From Actinobacteria bacterium 21-64-8 (GTDB taxonomy: Bacteria; Pseudomonadota; Alphaproteobacteria; Sphingomonadales; Sphingomonadaceae): DNA of 35,222 bases. Below the pieces are notes generated by a model. That model searched no databases. It was not told where the DNA came from and saw only the letters and a program-made list of their open reading frames with translations. A program made the position numbers and the translations under genes. The DNA is taken from contig CAJCHR010000280.1 in the NCBI GenBank assembly GCA_903970225.1, positions 1 through 35,222 on the forward strand, read 5' to 3'. Positions 23,136 through 31,360 of the stretch are shown piece by piece. The number at the start of each line of letters is the position of its first letter. The first letter of the stretch is position 1.

Positions 23136-23312
23136 CTATCCAAACATCAGCAAGACAGCGATGAACACCAGCAATGCGATCAGGCTGGCGCCGCACAGCA
23201 CGCCAAACGTGCAGCGATGTATGTTCGAGTCGAACCTCTCCACAGGCCAGCGCTCCGCTGATTTTGTGAGGTTGATATAATCCTCGATTGCAGCAATCGC
23301 AAGCAAGAGCAC
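23136..23312 (-). CDS. Possible small membrane protein
   Basis: A 58-codon frame from GTG 23312 to TAG 23136 ends in a strong membrane segment (GVLCGASLIALLVFIAVLLMFG, about residues 37-58, quoted in part: LIALLVFIAVLLMF) preceded by a charged stretch with Lys/Arg/Glu (LTKSAERWPVERFDSN). This is the layout of a C-tail-anchored small protein. No ribosome-binding site is evident before the GTG, and a long competing frame on the same strand has poor composition. It is divergent from the efflux operon. Family unknown. Confidence 0.4.
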   Translation of the reverse strand: MLLLAIAAIEDYINLTKSAERWPVERFDSNIHRCTFGVLCGASLIALLVFIAVLLMFG

Positions 23313-23340
23313 AGTTTACGCAACGCAACCCGCCGAAGGC

Positions 23341-23385
23341 TTGCACGTTACCGGTTACCGGTGCACTTATTCTAAGCTAAGTTAG
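23341..23385. promoter_or_regulatory. Promoter/operator region of the efflux operon (candidate)
   Basis: Just upstream of emrA, TGCAC (23342-23346) and GTGCA (23361-23365) flank two ACCGGT palindromes in a 7-bp direct repeat (GTTACCG twice). Directly after, ACTTA (23365-23369) pairs with TAAGT (23378-23382), and CTAA pairs with TTAG (23372-23385). Local A+T rises sharply here. MarR-family repressors often control EmrAB pumps through such dyads, but no regulator gene is adjacent. Function inferred from position and symmetry only. Confidence 0.35.
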
Positions 23386-23430
23386 TATGTCATGGGCCAG
23401 ATCGGCCCGCGCGCAATTTCACGGGTTACG

Positions 23431-24597
23431 ATGACGAGCGAAGACGAGCGTTCCGACGATCCCGCCAGCGCGAATACGGCTCCCGAGGATGAGGATCAGA
23501 GGCCCGCGCTAAGCCCGCGCACCAAGCTCATCCTGATCGCGGTCGCGGTGATCGTGTTGGTGGCCGCCGCGATCTGGCTCGTGCGCTACAAGACGTACGG
23601 CCAGTATTTCCAGTCGACCAACGACGCAACGATCCAGGCCGACGCGGTGGCGATCTCGCCGCGAGTCAGTGGGTACGTCGAGCAGGTGCTGGTGGTGGAG
23701 AACCAGGACGTGGCACAGGGCCAGCCGCTCGCCCGCATCGACGTGCGTGATTATCAGGCGAAGGCCGCGCAGGCACAGGCGCAGATCGCCGAGGCCGAGG
23801 CCAGCGCCGACAACGCGCGGGCCTCGATCGAAGAGCAGGTCGCCGCGATCCGGCAGGCGGGCGCGCAGTTGTCCGCCGCACGGATCAAGGCCGCTCACGA
23901 TGCGAGCGAGGCCGCGCGCTACGCGCCGTTGGCGGCGAGCGGTGCCGAAACCCGCGAAAAGCTCGCCGATCTGCGCACCACCGCCGCGCAGTCCGCGCAG
24001 CAGGTGCACGAACAAGCGGCAGGGCTTGAAATGCAGAAGCGCCGCGTTGCCGGCATGCAGGCACAAGTCCGTCAGGCGCAGGCGCAAGGCGCGGGCGCCA
24101 AGGCGCAGCTGGCCTCGGCGGCTGTCGATCTGGGCGCGACGCTGCTCAAGGCGCCGTTCGCGGGGCGGATCGGCGACAAGACCGTACAGGTCGGGCAATA
24201 CGTGCAGGCCGGCACCCGGCTGATGTCGGTGGTGCCGCTGAGCCAGCTCTACATCACCGCCAACTTCAAGGAGACGCAGCTCGCGCTGATGCGTGCCGGA
24301 CAGCCGGTGAAGATCTCGGTCGATGCGCTCGGCGGGCTCGAGGTTGACGGGCGGGTCGAGAGCGTCTCGCCGGGCACCGGCGCGCAGTTCTCGATCCTGC
24401 CGCCGCAGAACGCGACGGGCAACTTCACCAAGATCGTGCAGCGCGTGCCGGTGCGGATCGCGGTTCGGGCGACGCCGTCGGCGCGCCGGCTGCTGGTGCC
24501 GGGGTTGTCGGTGACGGTGGTGGTCGATACGCGCGCCGCGAAGGACGATCTCGATCACATCCGCGACGAGCAAAAGCGCGCCGAGAAGCAGGACTGA
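23431..24597 (+). CDS. emrA: EmrA-type membrane fusion protein (periplasmic adaptor)
   Basis: A 388-residue adaptor linking an inner-membrane MFS pump to an outer-membrane channel. A charged N-terminal tail is followed by one membrane anchor (about 33-50), the first lipoyl half (AVAISPRVSGYVEQVLVVENQDV), a long alpha-hairpin coiled coil of Ala/Gln-rich heptads (about 100-225), the second lipoyl half (LLKAPFAGRIGDKTVQVGQYV) and the beta-barrel (YITANFKETQL; PVKISVDALGG). Ending matches the HlyD/EmrA family. The ATG at 23431 is chosen over 23392, which lies close to the likely promoter dyads. The next gene starts one base after the TGA. Substrates are probably hydrophobic drugs or uncouplers. 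Confidence 0.9.
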   Translation: MTSEDERSDDPASANTAPEDEDQRPALSPRTKLILIAVAVIVLVAAAIWLVRYKTYGQYFQSTNDATIQADAVAISPRVSGYVEQVLVVENQDVAQGQPLARIDVRDYQAKAAQAQAQIAEAEASADNARASIEEQVAAIRQAGAQLSAARIKAAHDASEAARYAPLAASGAETREKLADLRTTAAQSAQQVHEQAAGLEMQKRRVAGMQAQVRQAQAQGAGAKAQLASAAVDLGATLLKAPFAGRIGDKTVQVGQYVQAGTRLMSVVPLSQLYITANFKETQLALMRAGQPVKISVDALGGLEVDGRVESVSPGTGAQFSILPPQNATGNFTKIVQRVPVRIAVRATPSARRLLVPGLSVTVVVDTRAAKDDLDHIRDEQKRAEKQD

Positions 24598-24598
24598 C

Positions 24599-26164
24599 AT
24601 GGCCACCGCCGCGGCCGTACCCAGCAAGCAGGGCAGCCCGCCCGCGCGCGCCGATCTCGGCGCATGGCTTGCGGTCGCCGCCGGTACGCTGGGCGCGCTG
24701 ATGGCGACGCTCGACATTTCGATCGTCAACTCGGCGCTCCCCACGATCCAGGGGGAGATCGGTGCGAGCGGGACCGAGGGGACATGGGTGGCGACCGCCT
24801 ATCTGGTCGCCGAGATCATCATCATCCCGCTGTCGGCGTGGCTCGAACGCCTGCTGGGCCTGCGCAAGTTCCTGCTGATCGCGGTGACGCTGTTCACCGG
24901 CTTTTCGGTGCTGTGCGGGTTCTCGACATCGCTCGGCATGATGATCGCCGGCCGGGTCGGCCAGGGCTTCACCGGCGGGGCGATGATCCCGACCGCGCAG
25001 ACGATCATCGCGCAGCGCCTGCCGCCCAATCAGCAGTCGATCGGCACCGCGATGTTCGGGGTGGTCGCGATCCTCGGGCCGCTGATCGGGCCTCTCGTCG
25101 GAGGCTGGCTCGCCGAGAACGTCAGCTGGCATTACGCCTTCTTCCTCAACGTGCCGATCTCGGTCCTGCTGATCGTGCTGCTGCTCGTCGGCCTGCCGCA
25201 TCAGAAAGCCAAATTGAGCCTGCTGCGCGAAGCCGACTGGCTTGGCATCCTCGGCCTCGCGATGGGCATGGGCGGACTGACCGTGTTTCTGGAAGAGGGC
25301 ACGCGCGAGGAATGGTTCGCCTCGGGCCTGATCCAGCAGATGGCGCTGGTCAGCCTGATCGGCTTCATCCTGCTTATCTACGCGCAGTTCACCGCGCGCC
25401 GCCCGGTGATCAAGCTCGCGCTCCTGCTCGATCGCCAGTTCGGTTCGCTGGCGGTGATGGGCATCGCGCTCGGCGTGGTGCTCTACGGTACGTCCTATGC
25501 GATCCCGCAGTTCCTTTCCTCGGTGGCCGACTACAATGCGCTGCAATCGGGCAAGGTCGTACTGCTGTCGGGCATTCCCAGCATTCTGATGATGCCGCTG
25601 GTGCCGACGCTGATCCGGCGGGTGGATATCCGCGTCGCGGTGGCATTCGGGATGGCGGTGATGGCGCTTTCGGCCTGGTTCGACACAGGACTTACCTTGG
25701 TGTCGGACGGCGGCGACTTCACCCCCTCCCAGCTGCTGCGCGGGGTCGGACAGATCATGGCGATGCTGTTCCTGAGCCAGGGCGTGGTGCAATCGGTGGC
25801 GACCGAGGATGCGGGTGACGCATCGGGGCTGTTCAACGCGATGCGCAACCTCGGCGGCAGCTTCGCGCTCGCGGCAATTTCCATCCTGCAACAGAGCCGC
25901 AACTGGCTTCACACCCGGCGGATCGAGGAGACGATGAACGCCAACGCGCCCGCGGTGCAAAGCTACGTCAAAGGTGTCGGGCAGGCACTCGGATCGCCCG
26001 ATGCCGGCATCCCGCTGATCGGCCAGCAGATACAGGCGCAGGCGCTGGTGATGACGTACAACGACATCTTTTTCGTGATGGCGATCGTGACCGCGGCGGT
26101 GATCCCGCTGGTGCTGTTCCTGCATCCGCTGCCCAAGGACGCCGAAATGGCGGCGGCGCACTGA
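24599..26164 (+). CDS. emrB: EmrB-type MFS drug:H+ antiporter (DHA2, 14 TMS)
   Basis: A 521-residue inner-membrane transporter of the DHA2 family. The family motif in helix 1 is LDISIVNSALPTIQGEIGAS (Asp at about 40), motif A-like residues follow in LERLLGLRKFL, the helix 4 segment reads GRVGQGFTGGAMIPTAQ, and motif C is GPLIGPLVGGWL (antiporter motif). Hydrophobic segments extend to a fourteenth near the C-terminus (IFFVMAIVTAAVIPLVLFL). It sits between the EmrA-like adaptor and the outer-membrane factor; the ATG of the last shares one base with its TGA. Proton-driven export of hydrophobic compounds is the family role. Confidence 0.92.
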   Translation: MATAAAVPSKQGSPPARADLGAWLAVAAGTLGALMATLDISIVNSALPTIQGEIGASGTEGTWVATAYLVAEIIIIPLSAWLERLLGLRKFLLIAVTLFTGFSVLCGFSTSLGMMIAGRVGQGFTGGAMIPTAQTIIAQRLPPNQQSIGTAMFGVVAILGPLIGPLVGGWLAENVSWHYAFFLNVPISVLLIVLLLVGLPHQKAKLSLLREADWLGILGLAMGMGGLTVFLEEGTREEWFASGLIQQMALVSLIGFILLIYAQFTARRPVIKLALLLDRQFGSLAVMGIALGVVLYGTSYAIPQFLSSVADYNALQSGKVVLLSGIPSILMMPLVPTLIRRVDIRVAVAFGMAVMALSAWFDTGLTLVSDGGDFTPSQLLRGVGQIMAMLFLSQGVVQSVATEDAGDASGLFNAMRNLGGSFALAAISILQQSRNWLHTRRIEETMNANAPAVQSYVKGVGQALGSPDAGIPLIGQQIQAQALVMTYNDIFFVMAIVTAAVIPLVLFLHPLPKDAEMAAAH

Positions 26165-27651
26165 TGCGGCGCGCGGCTACCCTCATCGTGCTCGCGCTGC
26201 TTTCGGCGTGCAAGGTTGGCCCGAACTACAAGGGACCACCGCCCTCCGGTTCGGCCGCGGTCGCGCGCGGTACGTTCGTGCGCGCCGATGATCCGGCACT
26301 GAGCGCTGCGCCCGGTGTCGCGCGCTGGTGGGAGTCGCTGAATGATCCGACGCTCAACGCGCTTGTCGACGACGCACTGAAGAACAGCCCCACCGTCGAT
26401 GCCGCCGCCGCGAAGGTGCGCGAAGCGCGCGCGAAGCTGCTGCAGGGCCGCGCAGCGCTGTTCCCCAGCGCCTCGGCGAGCGTGCAATATGTCCATGCCG
26501 AGTTGCCGGGAACCGGGTTGGGGTCGCTGACCGGCGGATCGTCATCATCAGGTTCCGATTCCTCTTCGTCGTCATCGAGTTCGTCGTCGCTCAATTTCTA
26601 CAACGTCGGCGCGAACGTATCGTGGGAGCCCGACTTGTTCGGCGGCCAGCAGCGTAGCGTCGAAGCGGCGCGCGACACGCTCGACCAGCGCTATGCCGAC
26701 CTCGCCGACGCACAGGTCTCGCTGACCGCACAGGTCGTGCAGTCCTATGTCAACTTGCGAGACGTGCAGGCGCGCTCGCGGCTCAACGGCGAGTCCAGCA
26801 AGCTGCAGCATCAGGCGGTCAACCTGACCCGCCAGCGCTATGCCGCGGGCACCGCCTCGCAGCTCGATGTCGACCGGCTGCAGACGCAGGCGCAGGCGAC
26901 CGATGCGCAGAACGTGCCGCTCAGTGCGCAAGTCGCGATGTACCAGGATGCTCTGGCGGTGCTGACCGGCCGCGCGCCGGGCGAACTCGATGCGACGCTG
27001 ACACCCGAGCTGCCGGTGCCGTTACCGCCACCGTCGGTCCCGATCGGTGATCCGGCCGCGCTGATCGCGCATCGCCCCGACGTGCGCTCGGCGGAACGCG
27101 CGCTTGCCGGCAGCACCGCGAACATCGGCGTCAAGACGGCCGCGCGGTTCCCGGCGCTCAAGTTCAGCGGCATCCTGGGCCTGGGCGGAACCGCGCTGGG
27201 CGATGTGGTCGATCCGTCGAACTTCAGTCTGCTGCTGTTGCCGCAGCTGAGCTGGTCGATCCTGGACTTCGGCAAGAACCTGGGCGCGGTGCGCGAGGCA
27301 CGGGCGCAGCGCGACGAAGCAGGCGCCCAGTACCGCCAGAAAGTGCTCGCCGCGCTGCAGGATGCCGAAGACAGTCTCGCGCGCTTCGGTGCGACCCGGC
27401 GCCAGCTCGCGCAGCTGACCGGATCGGCCCAGACCGCCGCGCGTGCCGCCGCGCTCAACCGGGAGCGGTTCGAAGCGGGGACGAGCAGCCTGATCGACCA
27501 GCTCGATATCGAGCGCCAGCAGCTGGCCTCGGCGATCAACGAGGAACAGGGTCGCGCGCAGCTGACGATTGATTACATCGCGGTGCAGAAGGCGCTGGGG
27601 CTTGGGTGGCAGGACCCGGCGGTGGTGCTGGCGGGGCAGCCGGCGAAGTAA
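26164..27651 (+). CDS. NodT-family outer-membrane efflux lipoprotein with Ser-rich insertion
   Basis: A 495-residue TolC-like channel. The signal peptide ends in a lipobox (LLSAC, Cys16) followed by KVGPNYKGPP, the standard start of NodT-type factors. WWESLNDPTLNALVDDAL and the duplicated helical repeats (LTRQRYAAGTASQLDVD; LNRERFEAGTSSLIDQLDIE) confirm the family. At about residues 122-139 there is a run of almost only Ser (GSDSSSSSSSSSSL in part) not usual in the family, lying at a strand loop just before WEPDLFGG, likely extracellular. Codons in the run are mixed (TCG, TCA, TCT, AGT, TCC), so it is not simple codon slippage. Overlaps emrB by one base (TGATG); completes the tripartite pump. 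Confidence 0.92.
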   Translation: MRRAATLIVLALLSACKVGPNYKGPPPSGSAAVARGTFVRADDPALSAAPGVARWWESLNDPTLNALVDDALKNSPTVDAAAAKVREARAKLLQGRAALFPSASASVQYVHAELPGTGLGSLTGGSSSSGSDSSSSSSSSSSLNFYNVGANVSWEPDLFGGQQRSVEAARDTLDQRYADLADAQVSLTAQVVQSYVNLRDVQARSRLNGESSKLQHQAVNLTRQRYAAGTASQLDVDRLQTQAQATDAQNVPLSAQVAMYQDALAVLTGRAPGELDATLTPELPVPLPPPSVPIGDPAALIAHRPDVRSAERALAGSTANIGVKTAARFPALKFSGILGLGGTALGDVVDPSNFSLLLLPQLSWSILDFGKNLGAVREARAQRDEAGAQYRQKVLAALQDAEDSLARFGATRRQLAQLTGSAQTAARAAALNRERFEAGTSSLIDQLDIERQQLASAINEEQGRAQLTIDYIAVQKALGLGWQDPAVVLAGQPAK

Positions 27652-27670
27652 CAGGCGCGGCCGCCCGTCC

Positions 27671-27768
27671 CGTCCGTCCTGAACCTGTCGAAGGACTGTC
27701 CTTCTCCCTGGAATTCGGGGCAGAATCGCGAGAAAGAACAGTCCTTCGACAAGCTTCAAGACCGACGG
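27671..27768. repeat. REP-like imperfect inverted repeat
   Basis: Left arm GTCCGTCCTGAACCTGTCGAAGGAC (from about 27673) and right arm ending GTCCTTCGACAAGCTTCAAGACCGAC (27741-27766) are near-perfect reverse complements and form a long stem around a 45-bp loop. The core GTCCTTCGACA(A/G)GCT(T/C) is a palindromic intergenic element found in many high-GC genomes. Placed after the efflux operon, it may also stop transcription. Confidence 0.65.
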
Positions 27769-27805
27769 ATTGGAGAGAGCTGGAAGGCTCGGGGGAGTTC
27801 GGAAA

Positions 27806-28696
27806 ATGCGCATCGACAAGCTCGCTGTCTGGCTCAACACCATCGGCTACGCTTCCGCCGACCTCGTAGCCTTTGCGCAGCGACTGGAGGCGTGGGGCTA
27901 CGGCACGCTGTGGATCAACGACGGTATGGGCAGCGACCCGATGGTGCTCGCCGCGAAGATCCTCTCTGGAACCGAACGGCTGCAAGTCGCGCTGGGCGTG
28001 GCCAACATCTATTCGCGCGATCCCACGACGATGACCGGCGCACAACATGGGCTGAACGAACAATGGAGCGACCGCTTCCTGCTCGGGCTCGGCGCGAGCC
28101 ACGACTTCATCGTCGAGGGCATGCGCGGGCACAGTTACGGCAAGCCCGTGGCGACAATGCGCGGCTATCTGGAGGCGATGGCGGCGATCAAATATGCCGG
28201 CCCACCGCCTGCCGAAAAGCCACGCACCGTGATCGCCGCGCTCGGGCCAAAGATGCTCGAACTCGCGGCCAGTCATGCCGACGGCGCGCATCCGTTCGGG
28301 ACGACGCCGGGGCACACCGCGGAGGCGCGCGAGATCCTGGGGCCGGACAAGCTGCTGCTCGTCGAGCAGCGCGTCTTGCTCGAAACCGAAACGACAAAGG
28401 CTCGGGCGATCGGACGAGGGCTCGTCACGGGCTTTGCCAGCATGACCAATTACCGCCGCAGCATGCTGCGGATGGGCTATACCGAAACCGATTTCGCGGG
28501 CGGCGGATCGAACCGCGCCGCCGACATGATGCTCGCCTGGGGCGACATCGACGCGATCCGCGGGCGCATCCAGGAGCACTGGGACGCGGGCGCGGACCAA
28601 GTCGCGGTTCAGGTCATGCCGGCAGACGGCGGGCTCATGACGCCTGGGGACGAAGAGGTTCTCGCGCTGCTCGCGCCGGGGAATTGGTCCATTTGA
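27806..28696 (+). CDS. LLM-class oxidoreductase (TIGR03620-like, F420/FMN-type luciferase fold)
   Basis: A 296-residue protein of the bacterial-luciferase-like superfamily. Family motifs are FAQRLEAWGYGTLWIND, LQVALGVANIYSRDP, RFLLGLGASH and GKPVATMRGYLEAM, which match the group named for Mycobacterium MSMEG_4141, annotated as F420-dependent. Sphingomonads are not generally known to make F420, so FMN is possible. HPFGTTPGHTAEAREILGP is a typical C-terminal half. The ATG at 27806 is where similarity begins. It stands alone between the REP-like repeat and the thioredoxin gene. Substrate unknown. Confidence 0.82.
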   Translation: MRIDKLAVWLNTIGYASADLVAFAQRLEAWGYGTLWINDGMGSDPMVLAAKILSGTERLQVALGVANIYSRDPTTMTGAQHGLNEQWSDRFLLGLGASHDFIVEGMRGHSYGKPVATMRGYLEAMAAIKYAGPPPAEKPRTVIAALGPKMLELAASHADGAHPFGTTPGHTAEAREILGPDKLLLVEQRVLLETETTKARAIGRGLVTGFASMTNYRRSMLRMGYTETDFAGGGSNRAADMMLAWGDIDAIRGRIQEHWDAGADQVAVQVMPADGGLMTPGDEEVLALLAPGNWSI

Positions 28697-28801
28697 GGCG
28701 GAGGCGCCGAGCCGCGGGCCTGGAATGTGAGCTTCGACCTGAGCTAGGCCGGAGGGACGCCGCGCTTTAATTCGACCGCGCCCGAACCTAAATCTGCGTA
28801 C

Positions 28802-29254
28802 ATGGCCAGCAACACACTCGACGCCCTGATCGTCACTTGCCCCAATTGCGCGAAGCCCAACCGCGTGCCGCGTGAAAAGCTGGGCGCTGGCGGAACCTGC
28901 GGGCACTGCAAGCACCCGCTGTTCGCGGGCGCACCGATCACGCTTACCGCGGCCAACTTCGATGCACATTCCGCGCGCTCCGACATCCCGCTGCTGGTCG
29001 ATTTCTGGGCTTCATGGTGCGGCCCATGCCTGCAAATGGCGCCCGCGTTCACCGCAGCGGCCAAGACGCTCGAGCCGCACATCCGCCTTGGCAAGCTCGA
29101 TACCGAGGCCGAGCAGGCCATTGCCGGCCGCTTTGCGATCCGCTCGATCCCGACGATGATCCTGCTTCGCAAGGGCAAGGAGATCGCGCGCCAGTCGGGC
29201 GCGATACCCGAGCGGGCGATCGTCGACTGGGCCCGGCGCGCGGCGGCGGGATAA
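28802..29254 (+). CDS. trxC: Thioredoxin 2
   Basis: A 150-residue thioredoxin with the N-terminal zinc-binding module of TrxC: Cys13, Cys16, Cys33 and Cys36 in CPNC...CGHC. The thioredoxin fold follows, with WASWCGPCLQMAP (active-site Cys73 and Cys76) and the cis-Pro in SIPTMILL. It reduces disulfides and, in E. coli, is induced by oxidative stress. It converges with the SsuA-like gene with 9 bp between stops, without an obvious terminator. The about 105 bp upstream of it hold no gene. Confidence 0.95.
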   Translation: MASNTLDALIVTCPNCAKPNRVPREKLGAGGTCGHCKHPLFAGAPITLTAANFDAHSARSDIPLLVDFWASWCGPCLQMAPAFTAAAKTLEPHIRLGKLDTEAEQAIAGRFAIRSIPTMILLRKGKEIARQSGAIPERAIVDWARRAAAG

Positions 29255-29263
29255 GCCGCAGGT

Positions 29264-30214
29264 TTACCCGGCCGCCTTCACCAACCCCGGAACGAACGCC
29301 TGCGACAGCGGGCGCAGCGTGCCGAGTTCGCCCGCTCGTGCGAAAGTTTCGAGGACGGTCTGCTGCTCCTCGATCAGATGCTGGTCGATCGGCGAGAACG
29401 TGCGCCCGCTGCGATCGACGGTGATGCGCGCGATCGACAGCGGCAGCCCGGTCTCTTTGGACAGGACGTTGGCGTACTCGTCCTTGTGCGTGGCCGCCCA
29501 CGCCAGGGCCTTCGACTCGCGCGCGAGAAAATCCGACAGGATCGCGCGCTTGTTGTCGATCGCGGCGACATTGGCGACATCGAACCCGAAGCCCGAAGTG
29601 TAATCCCGGCCATCCACGACAATATGCGCTCCGTGGATCTGCGCGAGCGCGATGTACGAGCCCCAAGTAGACCATGCTGCGACCGAACCCGCCGAGAGCG
29701 CGGCAGCCGCATCGCTGGGAGAGAGGAACACGATCTTGACCGAGTCGCGCGCCCAGCCGGCGCGGTCGAGCACGCGCAGGATCAGGTAATGCCCGATGCT
29801 GCCGCGTCCGGTCGCGATCTGCTTGCCGAGAAGATCCTCAAGCGCGCGCACGGGCGAGCCGGCCGGGGCGACGATGGCGAGCGCGCCGGCGGGGCGCGTG
29901 CGGACGCTTTGTGCGCCCACCGCACGTATCGGGCTGCCGCCTTGGTAAGCGAATTGAAACGGCGCGTCGCCCGCAACGCCGGTGTCGATGGCGCCGCTGC
30001 CGATCGCCTCGAGCAGCGTTTGCGCTGCCGCGAATTCCGACCACTCGACCGCGTAATCGGTCCCGGCGAGCGCGTTCGCTGCGAGCATCAGCGACTTGGT
30101 GCCGCCCTTCTGACTGCCGACACGCAGCACACGGTCGCTTCCACTGCCGCGCCCGCAAGCGGCGAGCGCGATCGATGCGGCCGCGCTCGCGAGCAATGTA
30201 CGCCTGGTCATCAT
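29264..30214 (-). CDS. SsuA-like substrate-binding lipoprotein (sulfonate/nitrate/taurine class)
   Basis: A 316-residue ABC-transporter binding protein. The signal MTRRTLLASAAASIALAAC gives a lipobox LAAC (Cys20), and twin Arg at the start is compatible with Tat export. The body resembles the aliphatic sulfonate/taurine binding family: RVLRVGSQKGG, EAIGSGAIDTGVAGDAPFQFAYQGG, VRALEDLLGKQIATGRGS and AWSTWGSYIALAQ. It is the last gene of the operon, 23 bp after the monooxygenase gene. Two adjacent ATGs (30214, 30211) are both possible; GGA lies before the first. It delivers the organosulfur ligand to SsuB/SsuC. Ligand identity is open. Confidence 0.88.
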   Translation of the reverse strand: MMTRRTLLASAAASIALAACGRGSGSDRVLRVGSQKGGTKSLMLAANALAGTDYAVEWSEFAAAQTLLEAIGSGAIDTGVAGDAPFQFAYQGGSPIRAVGAQSVRTRPAGALAIVAPAGSPVRALEDLLGKQIATGRGSIGHYLILRVLDRAGWARDSVKIVFLSPSDAAAALSAGSVAAWSTWGSYIALAQIHGAHIVVDGRDYTSGFGFDVANVAAIDNKRAILSDFLARESKALAWAATHKDEYANVLSKETGLPLSIARITVDRSGRTFSPIDQHLIEEQQTVLETFARAGELGTLRPLSQAFVPGLVKAAG

Positions 30215-30237
30215 GACTTTTGTCCTGTCATGGCGCG

Positions 30238-31326
30238 TCAGCTGGCCAGTGCAACCGGCTGTCCGGTGCGCCCCGCGACCTTGGCGCGCACGACCGGAAG
30301 CAGCTCGCGGCCATATTCGATAGAGTCCTTGAGCGGCTCGAACCCGCGGATGAGGAAGTTGTCGATACCGATGTCGTAATATTCGAGCATCGCATCCGCG
30401 ACCTGCTCGGGCGTGCCGACGAGGCCGGTGCTGTTGCCCGCCGCGCCGGTAAGCTGGGCGACACCGGTCCACAGCCGGGTGTCGCGGCGCGCGCTCTGCG
30501 CAGTGTCGAGCAAACGCAGCGAACCCGCGTTGACTGGCCTGTGCCCGCTGGTCGGGAGACCCGCAGCTTCACGATTGGCGCGCACCTGCTCGACGATATC
30601 GTCGGCCTTCTTCCACGCGGCTTCCTCGGTATCGGCGATGACCGGGCGCAGCGAAAGCGAGAAGCCGGGATTGCGGCCGTAGCGCGCAGCCGAGCGGCGG
30701 ACCTGGCGGACGGTGTCGCTGACGCCTTCGAGCGTCTCGCCCCACAGCGCGTAGACGTCGGCGTGGCGCCCGGCGACCTCGATCGCCTCTTCCGAGGAGC
30801 CGCCGAAGAACACTGGCAGGTTGTTCGGCTTGATCGCGCTGAACGCGCCGCGCGCCTCGAAGAAGCGGCCCTTGTGATCGAACGGCTGGCTCGCGGTCCA
30901 CTCCTCGCGCACGATCGTCAGGTACTCGTCGGTCCGCGCATAGCGCTCGGCCTTGGTGGTGCCGACGTCGCCGTCACGCGCCATCTCGGCGTCCGCGCCG
31001 CCGGTAATGATGTGCACCGCGACGCGGCCGCCGGTGAGCTGGTCGAGCGTCGCGAGCTGGCGCGCTGCGAGGGTCGGCTGGGTAAAGCCCGGACGGTGCG
31101 CGACGAGGAAGCCGAGCTTCTCGGTCAGCGCTGCCGCATGCGCCGCGACGATCAGGCTCTCGGGCGAATTCGAGCCGAACGGGATCAGCACGCGGTCGAA
31201 CCCGCCCGCTTCCTGAGCGCGGGCCGCATCCTCGACATACTGCTTGTCGAGTACGCGGGCGCGCACACCGGCGTGGAGTTCCGAGGTATCGTTGAAACCG
31301 ATGTAGCCGATGAAATTGACGGACAT
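30238..31326 (-). CDS. SsuD-like FMN-dependent monooxygenase (LLM class)
   Basis: A 362-residue relative of alkanesulfonate monooxygenase: DRVLIPFGSNSPESLIVAA, LGFLVAHRPGFTQPTLAARQLATLD, GGRVAVHIITGG, AERYARTDEYL and LPVFFGGSSEEAIEVAG. The last pattern and the TGG match SsuD. In E. coli SsuD, Arg226 and His228 (IRLHVIV) and the Arg in the mobile loop (LVRGGAG) line the active site; here the aligned stretches are LSLRPVI and LTGAAGN, so these residues appear changed. An alkanesulfonate is therefore not the assured substrate. FMNH2 would come from a reductase; no SsuE is nearby. It follows the rhodanese gene by about 35 bp and precedes the SsuA-like gene. Confidence 0.87.
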   Translation of the reverse strand: MSVNFIGYIGFNDTSELHAGVRARVLDKQYVEDAARAQEAGGFDRVLIPFGSNSPESLIVAAHAAALTEKLGFLVAHRPGFTQPTLAARQLATLDQLTGGRVAVHIITGGADAEMARDGDVGTTKAERYARTDEYLTIVREEWTASQPFDHKGRFFEARGAFSAIKPNNLPVFFGGSSEEAIEVAGRHADVYALWGETLEGVSDTVRQVRRSAARYGRNPGFSLSLRPVIADTEEAAWKKADDIVEQVRANREAAGLPTSGHRPVNAGSLRLLDTAQSARRDTRLWTGVAQLTGAAGNSTGLVGTPEQVADAMLEYYDIGIDNFLIRGFEPLKDSIEYGRELLPVVRAKVAGRTGQPVALAS

Positions 31327-31360
31327 GGATGTCCTCCTTGGATAGCGAAAAGCGATAAAG

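Noticed and set aside
23014-23346. 110-codon minus-strand frame in the same spacer as the small membrane protein
   Set aside because: No motif, Cys/Arg-rich shadow composition; the overlapping 58-codon frame has a better membrane-protein pattern.
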